Assembly: GCA_905183005.1 (NCBI GenBank)
Contig: CAJJDO010000025.1
Location: forward strand, 32,667 to 96,666
Source of the DNA: Paramecium pentaurelia
Lineage: Eukaryota > Ciliophora > Oligohymenophorea > Peniculida > Parameciidae
Reading direction: 5' to 3'
DNA: 64,000 nt
The stretch's first letter is position 1, and each line of letters opens with the position of its first letter. The notes under the pieces are model-generated. The model was not told the DNA's origin, made no database searches, and worked only from the letters and a program-made list of their open reading frames with translations. The translations under genes were made by a program, and so were the position numbers. Below, piece by piece: positions 23,186 to 35,693 of the stretch.

Positions 23186-24456
23186 TCATTCTATTTCAAT
23201 ATCATCTAAACATATTTTGAAGAGATCAGACATTTAAAGTGTGGAAATAGGTTCTTTGTTTTCATTCAGACATACTAGACTACCTCTAGATGAGAGAAGT
23301 AAGTTTTCCACTACCTTTGATAAATAAAAGTTATACTTCTTTTAAAGTTTATTTCATATGAAATAGCTCTTTGTTACAAATACAAAAGCCAGCATACTTA
23401 GATTTCTCAATTCTAATAAAATTCAATAAATCAATGGCTTATCTATTGAGCTAATCTAAATGTTGAGTCATACCATGTCATAGACTTGATACTTGAGGAT
23501 GAATAAAAAATCCCTTCTATCAATCAAGCCCAAATATTAGTTATTAGCATCCACAATAGGAATAGCATTTCTTTTGAAAACATAAATCAATTTATAAAAT
23601 ACACTAGAATAAGGAGAGTAACTTACTCATATACATTAGTATCAAATGGGAGTTTATCATTTAATTGGAGTATCCTTTCACTAAAGTAACTAATTTCTAA
23701 TTCATGTTATTCAGATTGCTATTTATTTTCATTTATAATTTCAATCTTATGTGACTTTTAGGATAATTATAAATGAAAATATTAACTAAATCCTTTAACA
23801 AGAAAAGCCAAAATATCTTTTTGCTATAGAATGCCTACAATAACTCTAGATTCAGTATCAATAACTACAATTCTTGTTACACCCTACTTTAATATTTTTT
23901 TCATGGCATCATTTAGATTATCTGCCATATCTGCCTAGACAAGACTGCTTTAATGCAGATTTTCTCCATATGAATTAAACCAGTCTCTTACAGAAATAGT
24001 CTTTAAATCAATGAGCAACTTATTAATTTACTCTTAATCAATTGTTTAGGTTTTGCTGACAGGAGTTGAAGTTCTATCTTCATCTTCTTCTTCCATAATG
24101 GGCTAAACTTAATTTTTACTATTTCCCCAAACTGACTAAAATATGTTATAAAGATTACCATTCGGAATGCCATTTATGGTATTTTGATAGCATTTGAGAA
24201 TAATTCTAATCAAATCAGTTTGAGTGAACACTCCATCATAATAAGCTACATCTGGATTCCAAAACAATACTTCATCAATATGCGTCTCAATAAAGACATT
24301 GAAGACATCAAACAAAGAGAATGACTAATCAATTACACTGACTAAATTATTGATAGATAAGCAATCATAAAGTGTGCTGTCTTATAAAAAACATGTTAAA
24401 GTCTTCATGTATTAATCTTTTATGATGTCCTCTTTACTTTACATTCTTTTCAACAT
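23186..24456 (-). CDS. AMPK/SNF1 gamma subunit (CBS-domain protein)
   Basis: The protein is 400 aa with introns at 23604-23626, 23451-23473 and 23315-23336. Four CBS repeats are visible. The first contains DEVLFWNPDVAYYDGVFTQT followed by DLIRII, the typical gamma W...Y.G.LT.TDFI pattern. The second contains GVTRIVVIDTESRVIVGILQ, the third RNAIPIVDANNQYLGLIDRR and the fourth GSLVCLNENKEPISTLQMSD. These Bateman modules sense AMP/ATP and control the heterotrimeric energy-stress kinase. An acidic loop (MEEEDEDRTSTP) is inserted between repeats 1 and 2. The third intron ends CAAAG, a non-TAG acceptor supported by the CBS4 alignment. It starts 40 bp downstream of the channel gene's stop. Confidence 0.85.
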
Positions 24457-24496
24457 TTATAATTATTTAAAAATGATAATAATATTTATTCAAAAA

Positions 24497-26940
24497 TCAT
24501 CTTCTTCCATAATGGTCATCATTGTTATACCCAAATTGATCTTATTATTAATAGTACTTTTGAATTTTGTGATTTGAATCAATTAACATTTTTTGTTTTT
24601 CATTCCATTATTCGATAGCTTTATGTCTTGTGACTGGATTTTCTCTATCATAATCTGTATCAAATCCTAAACTTCCTTCATCATATGACTTAATCTATAA
24701 TTAAATTAGAAATAATTTATACTTCTTCATTATTGACTACTGGGAATAAATATTCTGAGATATCTTCCATTGGTAAAGAAGCATATATTATAGCAATCAC
24801 CATCAACAAAACATCAATCTAACTTATCTCCTTGAAAAATGCATAAGTCATGATCATTTCTCCAAAGGCACTCCATACAATTATGTATTCCAACATTTCA
24901 ATCATCTCTAACAAACTTAAAATGATCCTTACCTGTTGATAATTAAATGCTAATCGATTCCTTCACTGTTCTCCTTCTTAAAATGTTATAATAGTCAACA
25001 TAATAGTAAATTAAAATTCCAAAAGCACTACAAACTGTACCCAAGGGAATGGCTGTACCATATAGAAAAGTAAACCACATTGTTTTCATAATGTCTGAAT
25101 ATCTTTTGGCTGACAAATAGTCTGGTTCTTCCATTAATTTATTTGCTTCTTATTAAGTTAATAAGGCTTTATCTCCCTTTCTTACAATATACCATCTCCA
25201 AATGTTTTTACATAAACTCCATGGATCCACACACCATATAAATGGAGGTAATACAGCATTCAGAATAAAAATCTAACTTTCGTTTTATAAGAACCCTCCA
25301 GCTCCTTCCACATTCTTTAAAATTACAATATCCACCAAAAAACTAATGATGGCTGCATTTAAGAATAATGCTAATGCATATTTGTATACAAATGATATTT
25401 GAAATTTGGTTTTACTTGAAATTTTTTCATCATCTACAATGTAATGTACTATTTTAGCGACTGCAAATTTATTAAATAGAACAATGCTCAATGATATAAC
25501 AAAAGATAGTATGTTTATTTTTAACATAGTATCATGATCTAATTTTCCTGATATTTCTTCTTCTCTTGCCTCATCTCCATATTTAGCCACTTTATGTGCT
25601 ATTAGATATATTGAATAGAATGCTGCACTTTCAACTAATAAATAAATTATCCAAGCCTTAACTCTCTTGCTTATCTTTTCTTCAGTCTTAACATGAATGA
25701 ATTCCCAATCAACTTCATTAGGTTCTGGAGCTTATTCAATAAATAATTTTTGATCATGCCATGATAAATCATTTTCAGACAATCCTTCTAATTTACCTTT
25801 ATTCCAATATGACTTCATTCTCTCAAACTATGTATGTTAATTTTCTTGCAACACTAAATTTTTCATATTTTCATCATCAAATGATATGAATGCTATACCA
25901 GCAAATTTTTTATTTTCTCTTTCATACTCTTTCTCTGTCTAATGTATTTTATGTTCTAGTTCTTTAATTTTTTAATCCATCTCCAAAACCTTTGGATGAT
26001 TAAAATTATAATTATATTCTTTTATAATATCTTTCTTTCTATCCACTAATTCATCAAGTTGCTTTTCCATCTCAATAATTTCTTCAATATCATAAACCAA
26101 AACAACCTTTTTTACTACTATAGGTTTTGTATCTGAAATAACTGCACAAGTCTCAAACATATGTTACAATTCCCATTTATAATCTAATCCTAATCCTAAA
26201 GGAATATTCTTGACACAAACTGTATAATCAGCAGGTGTCAAAAGTTCTTCATCTATAGTTGTATCTATCTATCGCTAGCTTTTTCTAAAATAAATAAGGA
26301 CAATCATAACAATAAATAAGTTTATAAAGTTTAAGATTTGAACATGTTCTAAAGCTTAACGATTACTAGTTATTAAAATATAAATTACTCTAATTTATTT
26401 GCTAAAGATAATTTTAAGAATAATGAATCAGAACAGTTTGGTAATTCTACAAAGTGTCCTTCTATTTTTTCTCTTTTTACATGACTACAATATGATCCTT
26501 CATAACTTGTATAGAGATTATAAATCTGTTTAGTTATCAAAGTAATGAATAAGATTATTATGCAATATTTGAGATAATTGTAAAATAATGTGAATCCAGA
26601 ACCTAGAAATGACAATGCCATAGGATTTGAACAATATGGGATTTCATCTCTCTCTACTTCAAAACCACAACAAGGACATGTTTCAACTGATTGATATTGA
26701 TTATAAATATACCATTTGTAGTTTTATTAATGTCTTTCTTTTTTTCTAAAGCTGTTCTTCTTGATTAAGCATGCTTTCTAGCCAATTCCCAATTACATGG
26801 CATAGTAAGAGGATGATAATGTTATCCTTTAGAGGAATGTTAATGAAGATCATTATTAGTATGATTAATTTCATGAGGTTGTTAATAATTGATCTCTTCA
26901 ATCCTGGAAACTGGTAATTATGATACCCTAGATTAATCAT
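24497..26940 (-). CDS. OSCA/TMEM63-type mechanosensitive cation channel
   Basis: The protein is 782 aa with introns at 26778-26796 (19 nt), 26366-26388, 24908-24932 and 24695-24722. N-terminal membrane segments precede a cytosolic RRM-like region (TPADYTVCVKNIPLG), a coiled-coil insertion, and FAGIAFISFDDENMKN leading to APEPNEVDWEFIHV. The 7-TM core follows: KINILSFVISLSIVLFNKFA, NAAIISFLVDIVIL, NAVLPPFIWCVDPWSL, TAIPLGTVCSAFGILIYYYV with the typical VDYYNILRRR, and a last helix pair near 24750-24900. The order matches the OSCA/TMEM63 (DUF221) family, which conducts cations on membrane tension. A CPCCG motif and further Cys near the N-terminus suggest a small metal site not usual for the family. 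The start could lie further upstream. Confidence 0.8.
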
Positions 26941-27164
26941 GCTAATTCTGTTATTATTGATTCAAAGTCTATAACAAATAAATATAGAATAGATTACCTA
27001 ACCTTTGACATTAGAGTTGAATTAGCTTGGAGCAACTCCCATAAAGTGTTGGAAATTCGAAGAAGGATTAGTTTAACTGTTGTATTTCATATTTATTTTG
27101 AATAATAAATACAATATAGTTAATAATTTTTATTAAAGTAAATTTTATCATAAAATATTTTATT

Positions 27165-28844
27165 ATGTAGCCATAAAATTAGTTTTCATTATTTGGGAAT
27201 GTGCAAGTTAATGAAGCTGAATAAAATAGTGAAGTGAAGAAAAAAAGAGAAGAATTTGCAACAGAAATCAGGTCCAGGGAAAGAAATAATATAATAAACA
27301 ATAAAAGATTAGCTTAAAATGTAGTTCATATTGATTATTCATTTTAGAATTAAACAACCAAAATTCCTGAATCATTACCCTTAATACCACCCACTCTTCC
27401 ATAAGATTTACAAATAGCCTTAAAAGCTTAGTAAGAACAACTCATGAAAAGATCTTTTTCATTTGAAGATTTTCCTGATGTTCTACAAAAGATCTTTTCG
27501 ACTGATATTTTGTAATTACATTATGGAGTGACAGGATTAAGAAAGATGTTGTCAGTTGAAGTAAGAAATATATTCTAATATTAAAGTCAGGTGCGCCAAT
27601 TTAATAGGTTATCGACGCAAATTTAGTACCAAAATTAATTGACATGATCTAAAAAGAACAAATACCTCAACTTGTTCTTGAAGCAGCTTGGGCTTTAACA
27701 AATGTAGCAAGTGGAACAACATAACAAACCTAATCTATCATTGACAAAGGAGGAATATATTTATTTGTGAAACTCTTGAGTTCATAATATAGAGATATTG
27801 CTGAATAAGCAGTATGGGCCATAGGTAATATTGCTGGAGATTGTACATAATACAGAGATCTTATATTAAGAGTTGGTGGAGTGGATCCATTGATAGCCAT
27901 TATGCAAAATGCTCCAAATAAAAATACAATTAAACATTGCACTTGGTCACTGAGTAATCTTTGTAGAGGAAAACCAATTCCTGATTTTAAGGTTTACATT
28001 ATATTCTATCTATAAATAGTATGTCAAAAATGCCTTACCTGTATTTTGCAAAGTCATAATAGATGAGACTGACCCAGAAGTTTTGACTGATGCTTGTTGG
28101 GCCTTATCTTACTTAAGTGATGGAGATAACAGTAGATTATAAACTGTTATTGATTCTTAAGTAGTCCCAACTCTAATTAAATTGCTTGATCATTCATCTC
28201 TTCAACTTGTTATTCCTACTTTAAGGATATTAGGAAATGTTGTGACTGGAGATGAAACTTAAACTACATATGTTCTAAATTAAGGTTTATTACTTAAAAT
28301 ACCTAAGTTACTCTCTCATGACAAAAAGGCTATCAGAAGAGAAGTAATTCTATATCTTATCATAGGCCTGTTGGACAATTTCTAACATTACTGCAGGAAG
28401 TAGCAATCAGGTTAGTTAAGTTGTTAGAGATTCTGCAATATTAGAGAAGCTATTTACATTGATGACAACAGATGTCGAAGAAATTGTAAGGGAAGCCACT
28501 TGGGCAATTTCCAATTCAACTAAACATGGAAGCAATTCAGATATTTAATTGTTAGTTTAAAAAGGATTACTTAATGTATTTAAATAGCTCTTAGAAGGAG
28601 AAGACACACAAACTATGACTGTGGTTCTAGAAGCCTTATTAAACGTCTTAAAGAGAGGTATTTTGTACTTTTTTTGAGTTTAGGTGATTAAGATTTTAAA
28701 GATGACAATTATTACTTAACCTAATTGGAATAAATGGGTGTCATTTCAAAGATCGAATAATTATAAAAACATTAGAATTAAAGTGTTTATCAAAAATGTT
28801 TTAACATTCTAGAATAATATTACGAAGCCGAATCAGAATTATGA
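27165..28844 (+). CDS. Importin alpha (karyopherin alpha)
   Basis: The protein is 525 aa with introns at 27561-27586, 27992-28019, 28344-28365 and 28658-28683. The importin-beta-binding domain lies at the start (KKKREEFATEIRSRERNN). About ten armadillo repeats follow with the NLS-groove signature: EAAWALTNVASGTTQQTQ, EQAVWAIGNIAGDC, HCTWSLSNLCRGKP, TDACWALSYLSDGDN, EACWTISNITAGS and EATWAISNSTKHG, each carrying the W..N pair. The C-terminal tail is acidic. It recognises classical nuclear localisation signals and docks on importin beta, relevant to a cell with two kinds of nuclei. The first intron ends TAAAG. The stop is 46 bp from the convergent membrane-protein gene. Confidence 0.93.
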
Positions 28845-28890
28845 TATATATGTTAAAATAATTAATATAGATTTATTAATTATAAACATT

Positions 28891-31800
28891 TCAAATAAAC
28901 TATGAATATATCTATGATTTTTTTTTGTCTTTTTTTCTATCATACTTCTATTTATAATCATCGCTTATTAACTTCTCAGTTATTTTTGAAAAAGGGTTTT
29001 ATTGGATCATCATTTCTACAGATTTAGGTTGATTCTAAAACTTATCATTCTTCTGCTTCTATCTGACTTTCTCTAAACATCCTAAAGCCAATAAACAAAC
29101 TTAAATTATCACAATTCTTTACCTAATAGCAAAACGAAAACGATTATCAAGGTCTTAACTAACTCATCTTCTAATATTGTTTCTGGATAAAATAATTAAA
29201 CATTTATATATAAGTTATGTCTTACAACTATATCTCTATTAACTTCTTCATCAATAAATTAAGTAACATTAAACTTAACTAAATAACTTTATTAAGTTAA
29301 AATTTAAGTTTCTAATAATTATATATCTCAAATTTACCATTGTTACTATAACACTTGACTCCAGCAGGTGTAAAATTATATCTAACTAAAAATGCTCCTG
29401 AACCAGTTACACCAAAAAAGAAATCATCATATTGGAACCCAGTTATATTGAATTTCTTTAATAATGGATAATCTGTAATATTTTAATCAAAAACATAAAA
29501 TTACGAGCACCAAACAAGATGAAGATTGTTGGTTCAGTTTCTGGATTAATTAGTTTAAAGGAATTAGAAAAAATCAGCTAATGATGGATCAAACCTTATA
29601 TTAAAACAAACTCATCAGTCACTTTCAATCCTACAACCTTTTAGTAAGAAACATGTTAAGTCACTATTTGGTAAACTTCTATATTCTTGTCATACAAATA
29701 TTCAATAATCGAGTATCGAAATAATTCTTTATAAACAACAAATACATTTCTCCCATTTTTTGTATCAACTGCAATACCTCCTTCCTTTCTTAGTATTTCT
29801 GGTCTTACTTTGTATTTGAATTCTCCATCATGTATCCCTATTGCCAATTCAATTAATCCTATCAAAACATCCAACATAAACATATGAAATTCATCATGAT
29901 CTTTCTTTATTACAATAAAGTCTGACAATTTTGTAAAATCTGGAAACAACCTTATCAAATCTATTATTAATTCGAATCTAACATCATATAATGATACTCT
30001 ATAAACATCAATTTCCTCTCTACTTACACTACTATAAACATAGCCAAAATATTCTTTGGTAAGTCCTCTCTCTTTTCTCTTCTTCCATGATGAAGCATAG
30101 TACAAAATCAAGTGTTTTAATTTGCATCCATTTCATACATACATACTAAAAAATTATGCATTGTTTGGATAAAGAACTAATACTAAATTGTTAGTCTTTA
30201 GATGTAGAATTTAAGGGATTTCCTCTTTATCTTCTGTAGTTGGGGCATAAGCCTATAAATCTACCTTCCATCGAAATCCTGCAAATTCATAAGGATTTCC
30301 ATATTCTGGAAAACTGAATATCTCATGTATATAATTTTAGTTAAATTTTAAATGATATATCTTAGCATTTGAAGTAATAGTAATANCGATTATCAAGGTC
30401 TTAACTAACTCATCTTCTAATATTGTTTCTGGATAAAATAATTAAACATTTATATATAAGTTATGTCTTACAACTATATCTCTATTAACTTCTTCATCAA
30501 TAAATTAAGTAACATTAAACTTAACTAAATAACTTTATTAAGTTAAAATTTAAGTTTCTAATAATTATATATCTCAAATTTACCATTGTTACTATAACAC
30601 TTGACTCCAGCAGGTGTAAAATTATATCTAACTAAAAATGCTCCTGAACCAGTTACACCAAAAAAGAAATCATCATATTGGAACCCAGTTATATTGAATT
30701 TCTTTAATAATGGATAATCTGTAATATTTTAATCAAAAACATAAAATTACGAGCACCAAACAAGATGAAGATTGTTGGTTCAGTTTCTGGATTAATTAGT
30801 TTAAAGGAATTAGAAAAAATCAGCTAATGATGGATCAAACCTTATATTAAAACAAACTCATCAGTCACTTTCAATCCTACAACCTTTTAGTAAGAAACAT
30901 GTTAAGTCACTATTTGGTAAACTTCTATATTCTTGTCATACAAATATTCAATAATCGAGTATCGAAATAATTCTTTATAAACAACAAATACATTTCTCCC
31001 ATTTTTTGTATCAACTGCAATACCTCCTTCCTTTCTTAGTATTTCTGGTCTTACTTTGTATTTGAATTCTCCATCATGTATCCCTATTGCCAATTCAATT
31101 AATCCTATCAAAACATCCAACATAAACATATGAAATTCATCATGATCTTTCTTTATTACAATAAAGTCTGACAATTTTGTAAAATCTGGAAACAACCTTA
31201 TCAAATCTATTATTAATTCGAATCTAACATCATATAATGATACTCTATAAACATCAATTTCCTCTCTACTTACACTACTATAAACATAGCCAAAATATTC
31301 TTTGGTAAGTCCTCTCTCTTTTCTCTTCTTCCATGATGAAGCATAGTACAAAATCAAGTGTTTTAATTTGCATCCATTTCATACATACATACTAAAAAAT
31401 TATGCATTGTTTGGATAAAGAACTAATACTAAATTGTTAGTCTTTAGATGTAGAATTTAAGGGATTTCCTCTTTATCTTCTGTAGTTGGGGCATAAGCCT
31501 ATAAATCTACCTTCCATCGAAATCCTGCAAATTCATAAGGATTTCCATATTCTGGAAAACTGAATATCTCATGTATATAATTTTAGTTAAATTTTAAATG
31601 ATATATCTTAGCATTTGAAGTAATAGTAATAAAACCATCCCTAACTTGAACCATTAAAATGAATTATCCAAAATTTAATGGAGTTTCTTCTTAATAAACA
31701 TAATCAGTCAGATCCTTTTCTGTAATAATATTCATAGTTTTCGTTTCAGTTTTGATAGCTGGTTGCTGTGACCAACAGTAACTATCATTTTGATTACCAA

Positions 31801-31942
31801 TTAAAATAGAATCTGCTGCTCCAGAAATTGTCATTATTATTGTAGCTTTATCTAAATGAAATTTCTTTGTTTAGTTTTTGTCAATCACTTCCTTAATTAT
31901 AATTCCTTGTATGAACTTAATTAAAATTAGAATTAAAATCAT
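28891..31942 (-). CDS. Type I membrane protein of unknown function (contains an in-frame TGA; interrupted by an assembly duplication)
   Basis: Starts MILILILIKFIQGIIIKEV (signal peptide). A large extracellular part includes SYCWSQQPAIKTE, YGNPYEFAGFRWKVDL and GVTGSGAFLVRYNFTPAG. A transmembrane helix (VKTLIIVFVLLL then VCLLALGCL) and a Lys/Gln-rich cytosolic tail ending SQIYSQFI follow. Introns in the left copy: 29473-29504, 29312-29337, 29100-29122. The gene spans the N at 30386, with 29141-30385 and 30387-31631 repeating each other, so its middle is present twice; collapsing one copy gives 575 codons. One TGA (31379-31381, and 30133-30135 in the left copy) interrupts the frame after FFSMYV and no short intron removes it. 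Family not recognised. Confidence 0.55.
29141..31631. repeat. Perfect direct duplication, about 1,245 bp, around a single N (30386)
   Basis: Positions 29141-30385 and 30387-31631 read as identical. The start and stop codons of the membrane-protein gene lie outside the duplication on either side, so the gene is complete only if one copy is removed. This is strong evidence that the repeat is an unmerged contig overlap. Confidence 0.88.
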
Positions 31943-34606
31943 TATATTTGATCTTATTAATATGTAAATCAAAAATAAGAACTTTCAGATTGTGACAAAG
32001 TTTAAATTACTTAATTTAATCGAGACTTAATTTGATTATTAGTCTTATTCAATATTTTTGATATTCTTTTCTATATCTAGCCTTATTTCCTCTTTGGTTA
32101 AATATTTAGATTTTAAACAAAGTGCTGACTATTTCAAAAGCAGTCTATATTTATACAACTGAAAAATAAATTAATTTTAAAACCATTTCAATAAACATTT
32201 TAAAATTTTTATTTTTTTTTAAATTGAATAAGCTTATCTTTGTTTAAAATAAATTTGATTATTTAACATTTAAAAAGAATATCAAAAGCATTTAATTTGT
32301 AGAATATAATTTATTACGATATCTTTTTGTGATAATAGAATAACTTGTAGAAATAAAATTCACAAATATTCAATATAAAATTGAAGATCATTCTGAAACT
32401 CTTAAGTAGTATTGTTAAGATTAATTTTGGTTCACCAAAATGTATACTAACAGATTTTGTGGATTCTTGACTTACTATAACTACCATATTTCTTAGAGTG
32501 ATGTTGATCAAAATTGATGAAAACAAAAATTCATTAAATTATCTAATCTTAATAAAATACTTATATAATAATAATTAAATAATTACAGAAGATGTTATTT
32601 AATATGTTTATAAATATAAGACAATTAGATTAACTTATGTAGACTTCTTTTAAATTATTGGTAATATGATCCATAATTATCAACTTGTGTGAATTCTTTT
32701 GTAATATCTAATAATGATCTAACCTTTAATAAAACTAAAAAATTAATTAACATAGTTGCCAATAGTTAAAGATTTCTAAAAGTTTAAGAGTAGGTTTTGA
32801 GAATTTATAAGAAACTATAGATTTTCAGACTTTAATTAAATGATCAATAATCTAAATAAAAGTGATTTTAAAGTCGAAACACATATATTTAATGATTGAT
32901 GCTCAGAAATTCGAGATTTAACCATGATATTTAAAAACTTATCATACTATATTACCGATTAATAAGAACCTAAATTAGAAGAGTTGAGAGATCTAAAATT
33001 GTAAGATAGGGGTAAATAATTTAAAATTGTTGGTGAGATTGACAGTTGCATCGCCTTCATAACTAAATTTTTAGTTAAGTAATACAAAATGTTTAAAGAT
33101 TTTAAATATCAAATATCACTTCATCTTATATACTATAGTTAATGCATATTAATAAATCATTAGAATTCATTTGTTTTTATCTTAATTAATATGATTAATC
33201 TAAAGATTACAAAAGATTATTATTTAAAATATTTTTAAATTTAAGTAGAAAAAACATGATTAATTTCAGCATTAAATAATTTAATAGAACGATTTTAATT
33301 TTAAGAAGGAATAAATAGACTTTTCTTTTAGTTGATCATAATTATAATTTATTTAAAATATATTTAAGTTTTTCTTTACACCATCAACATTTTTTTTGTT
33401 CTTTCTATAAGAGATATGCTCTTTAGATTACTTCACTTAAATTAATAGCTTATTTCTCNTCTTTGTTTAAAATAAATTTGATTATTTAACATTTAAAAAG
33501 AATATCAAAAGCATTTAATTTGTAGAATATAATTTATTACGATATCTTTTTGTGATAATAGAATAACTTGTAGAAATAAAATTCACAAATATTCAATATA
33601 AAATTGAAGATCATTCTGAAACTCTTAAGTAGTATTGTTAAGATTAATTTTGGTTCACCAAAATGTATACTAACAGATTTTGTGGATTCTTGACTTACTA
33701 TAACTACCATATTTCTTAGAGTGATGTTGATCAAAATTGATGAAAACAAAAATTCATTAAATTATCTAATCTTAATAAAATACTTATATAATAATAATTA
33801 AATAATTACAGAAGATGTTATTTAATATGTTTATAAATATAAGACAATTAGATTAACTTATGTAGACTTCTTTTAAATTATTGGTAATATGATCCATAAT
33901 TATCAACTTGTGTGAATTCTTTTGTAATATCTAATAATGATCTAACCTTTAATAAAACTAAAAAATTAATTAACATAGTTGCCAATAGTTAAAGATTTCT
34001 AAAAGTTTAAGAGTAGGTTTTGAGAATTTATAAGAAACTATAGATTTTCAGACTTTAATTAAATGATCAATAATCTAAATAAAAGTGATTTTAAAGTCGA
34101 AACACATATATTTAATGATTGATGCTCAGAAATTCGAGATTTAACCATGATATTTAAAAACTTATCATACTATATTACCGATTAATAAGAACCTAAATTA
34201 GAAGAGTTGAGAGATCTAAAATTGTAAGATAGGGGTAAATAATTTAAAATTGTTGGTGAGATTGACAGTTGCATCGCCTTCATAACTAAATTTTTAGTTA
34301 AGTAATACAAAATGTTTAAAGATTTTAAATATCAAATATCACTTCATCTTATATACTATAGTTAATGCATATTAATAAATCATTAGAATTCATTTGTTTT
34401 TATCTTAATTAATATGATTAATCTAAAGATTACAAAAGATTATTATTTAAAATATTTTTAAATTTAAGTAGAAAAAACATGATTAATTTCAGCATTAAAT
34501 AATTTAATAGAACGATTTTAATTTTAAGAAGGAATAAATAGACTTTTCTTTTAGTTGATCATAATTATAATTTATTTAAAATATATTTAAGTTTTTCTTT
34601 ACACCA
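31943..34606. other. Gene-free region, mostly duplicated
   Basis: Very AT-rich. With one copy of the 1.2-kb duplication removed, about 1.4 kb remains between the membrane-protein start and the TBC gene stop. A minus-strand open stretch of about 70 codons at 32314-32526 (again 33537-33749) lacks an ATG start and protein-like composition, so it is not called. Confidence 0.5.
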
Positions 34607-34681
34607 TCAACATTTTTTTTGTTCTTTCTATAAGAGATATGCTCTTTAGATTACTTCACTTAAATTAATAGCTTATTTCTC
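32237..34681. repeat. Perfect direct duplication, about 1,222 bp, around a single N (33459)
   Basis: Positions 32237-33458 and 33460-34681 read as identical around one N. The right end contains the last 75 bp of the TBC gene; the left copy carries the same 75 bp with no gene attached, again indicating unmerged contig ends. Confidence 0.85.
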
Positions 34682-35656
34682 CAAATTTTACAAAATCAAT
34701 AAAATTTATCCAAAATCTCCTACAATTAAATCTTCCCTTAATTATATCAAAAAGGAAATAGCTAAATATTATAAAAATTCCTCTCTATTATTTTTCTAGC
34801 AAAACAAACAGTCCCAAATGCGTAACGAATCATCTATGTGAAAATCTTAAGCGAACAAAATCATAAACCATTTTACATAAAGGATAGAAAAATCCATCTT
34901 TTAATTTACTAAATGATCATGTAATTTCCAATCTACTTTTTTTAATAAATCCTAAAATGCCCTTACTTTTTCCTTTTAAAGCTAAAAGTTGTTTTTCAAA
35001 CTTGTCATCAATATCATAAAACAATAGAATGCATCACTCTCATTCTGTAATTTCTCATTTGGATCACTTATACACATATACAGACTAAATCTATTTAGCA
35101 TTACATTAATGCAGCAAATTCATTCATTCCTTAGACATAATCCATTTTATTTAATTTACAACACAAAAATAAAATCCTATTTAACATCTCTCTATACTCC
35201 TCTTTTCCTAATTCTTTTGCTCTTGTTCTAATTACATCCTTCTAGATTTTAGACCATAATTATTAATCCTAAAAATGATTATTCCAATCAGAATCTGTAT
35301 TTCTAGATAAAGGATGATCATTCTTTTTTTGAGGAGGAGCTTTCTTAATATTCTCTTTTTTTATTTTTTCATAATTATCTTTATTCTTAATGATCACCTA
35401 AGTCCAATATTTTCTATTCAAAGGGAAATACCTTCAAAAAGTAAATTTTTTACCCCAACAATAATCTCCAAATTATTCCTCGCAATCTACTAGTTTAATT
35501 TGTAAATCCTTATTGGCACAACTTTATCAATCCATCTTCATCCACAATTTCATTTCTCAGAATATTTTATACATCTTTTATTAGTTATTAATAATCATTT
35601 GAAATCCCTTCAAGGTTTTAAGACAGACTTTCGATATCAAATTCCTAGTTTTACAT
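34607..35656 (-). CDS. TBC-domain Rab GTPase-activating protein (TBC1D13-like)
   Basis: The protein is 335 aa with introns at 35432-35453 and 35085-35104 (20 nt). The TBC domain covers nearly all of it: RLRGIIWRLLLG, then NRKYWTQVIIKNKDNY, HPLSRNTDSDWNNHFQDQQ, KIQKDVIRTRAKE with the catalytic arginine finger, MDYVQGMNEFAAL with the catalytic glutamine, NESDAFYCFMILM, and SLRIWDCLFCQ. Both fingers (IxxDxxR and YxQ) are intact, so it should speed GTP hydrolysis on a Rab. Domain spacing, with an insert between the first block and DVIRT, resembles TBC1D13. The target Rab is unknown. The 3' end lies in a duplicated assembly segment. It starts 37 bp downstream of the LSD1-type gene's stop. Confidence 0.88.
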
Positions 35657-35693
35657 AAACTAATAAATAATTTTTAATAATATGTAATTTATA

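Noticed and set aside
30100..30180. A normal intron to remove the in-frame TGA of the membrane protein
   Set aside because: No AG acceptor within about 60 nt of the available GT donors that restores the frame.
29656..31357. Two identical adjacent 151-codon genes
   Set aside because: They are the same exon repeated by an unmerged assembly overlap around the N at 30386.
32314..33749. Repeated 70-codon minus-strand frame
   Set aside because: No ATG, poor composition, lies in AT-rich duplicated DNA; the repetition is an assembly effect.
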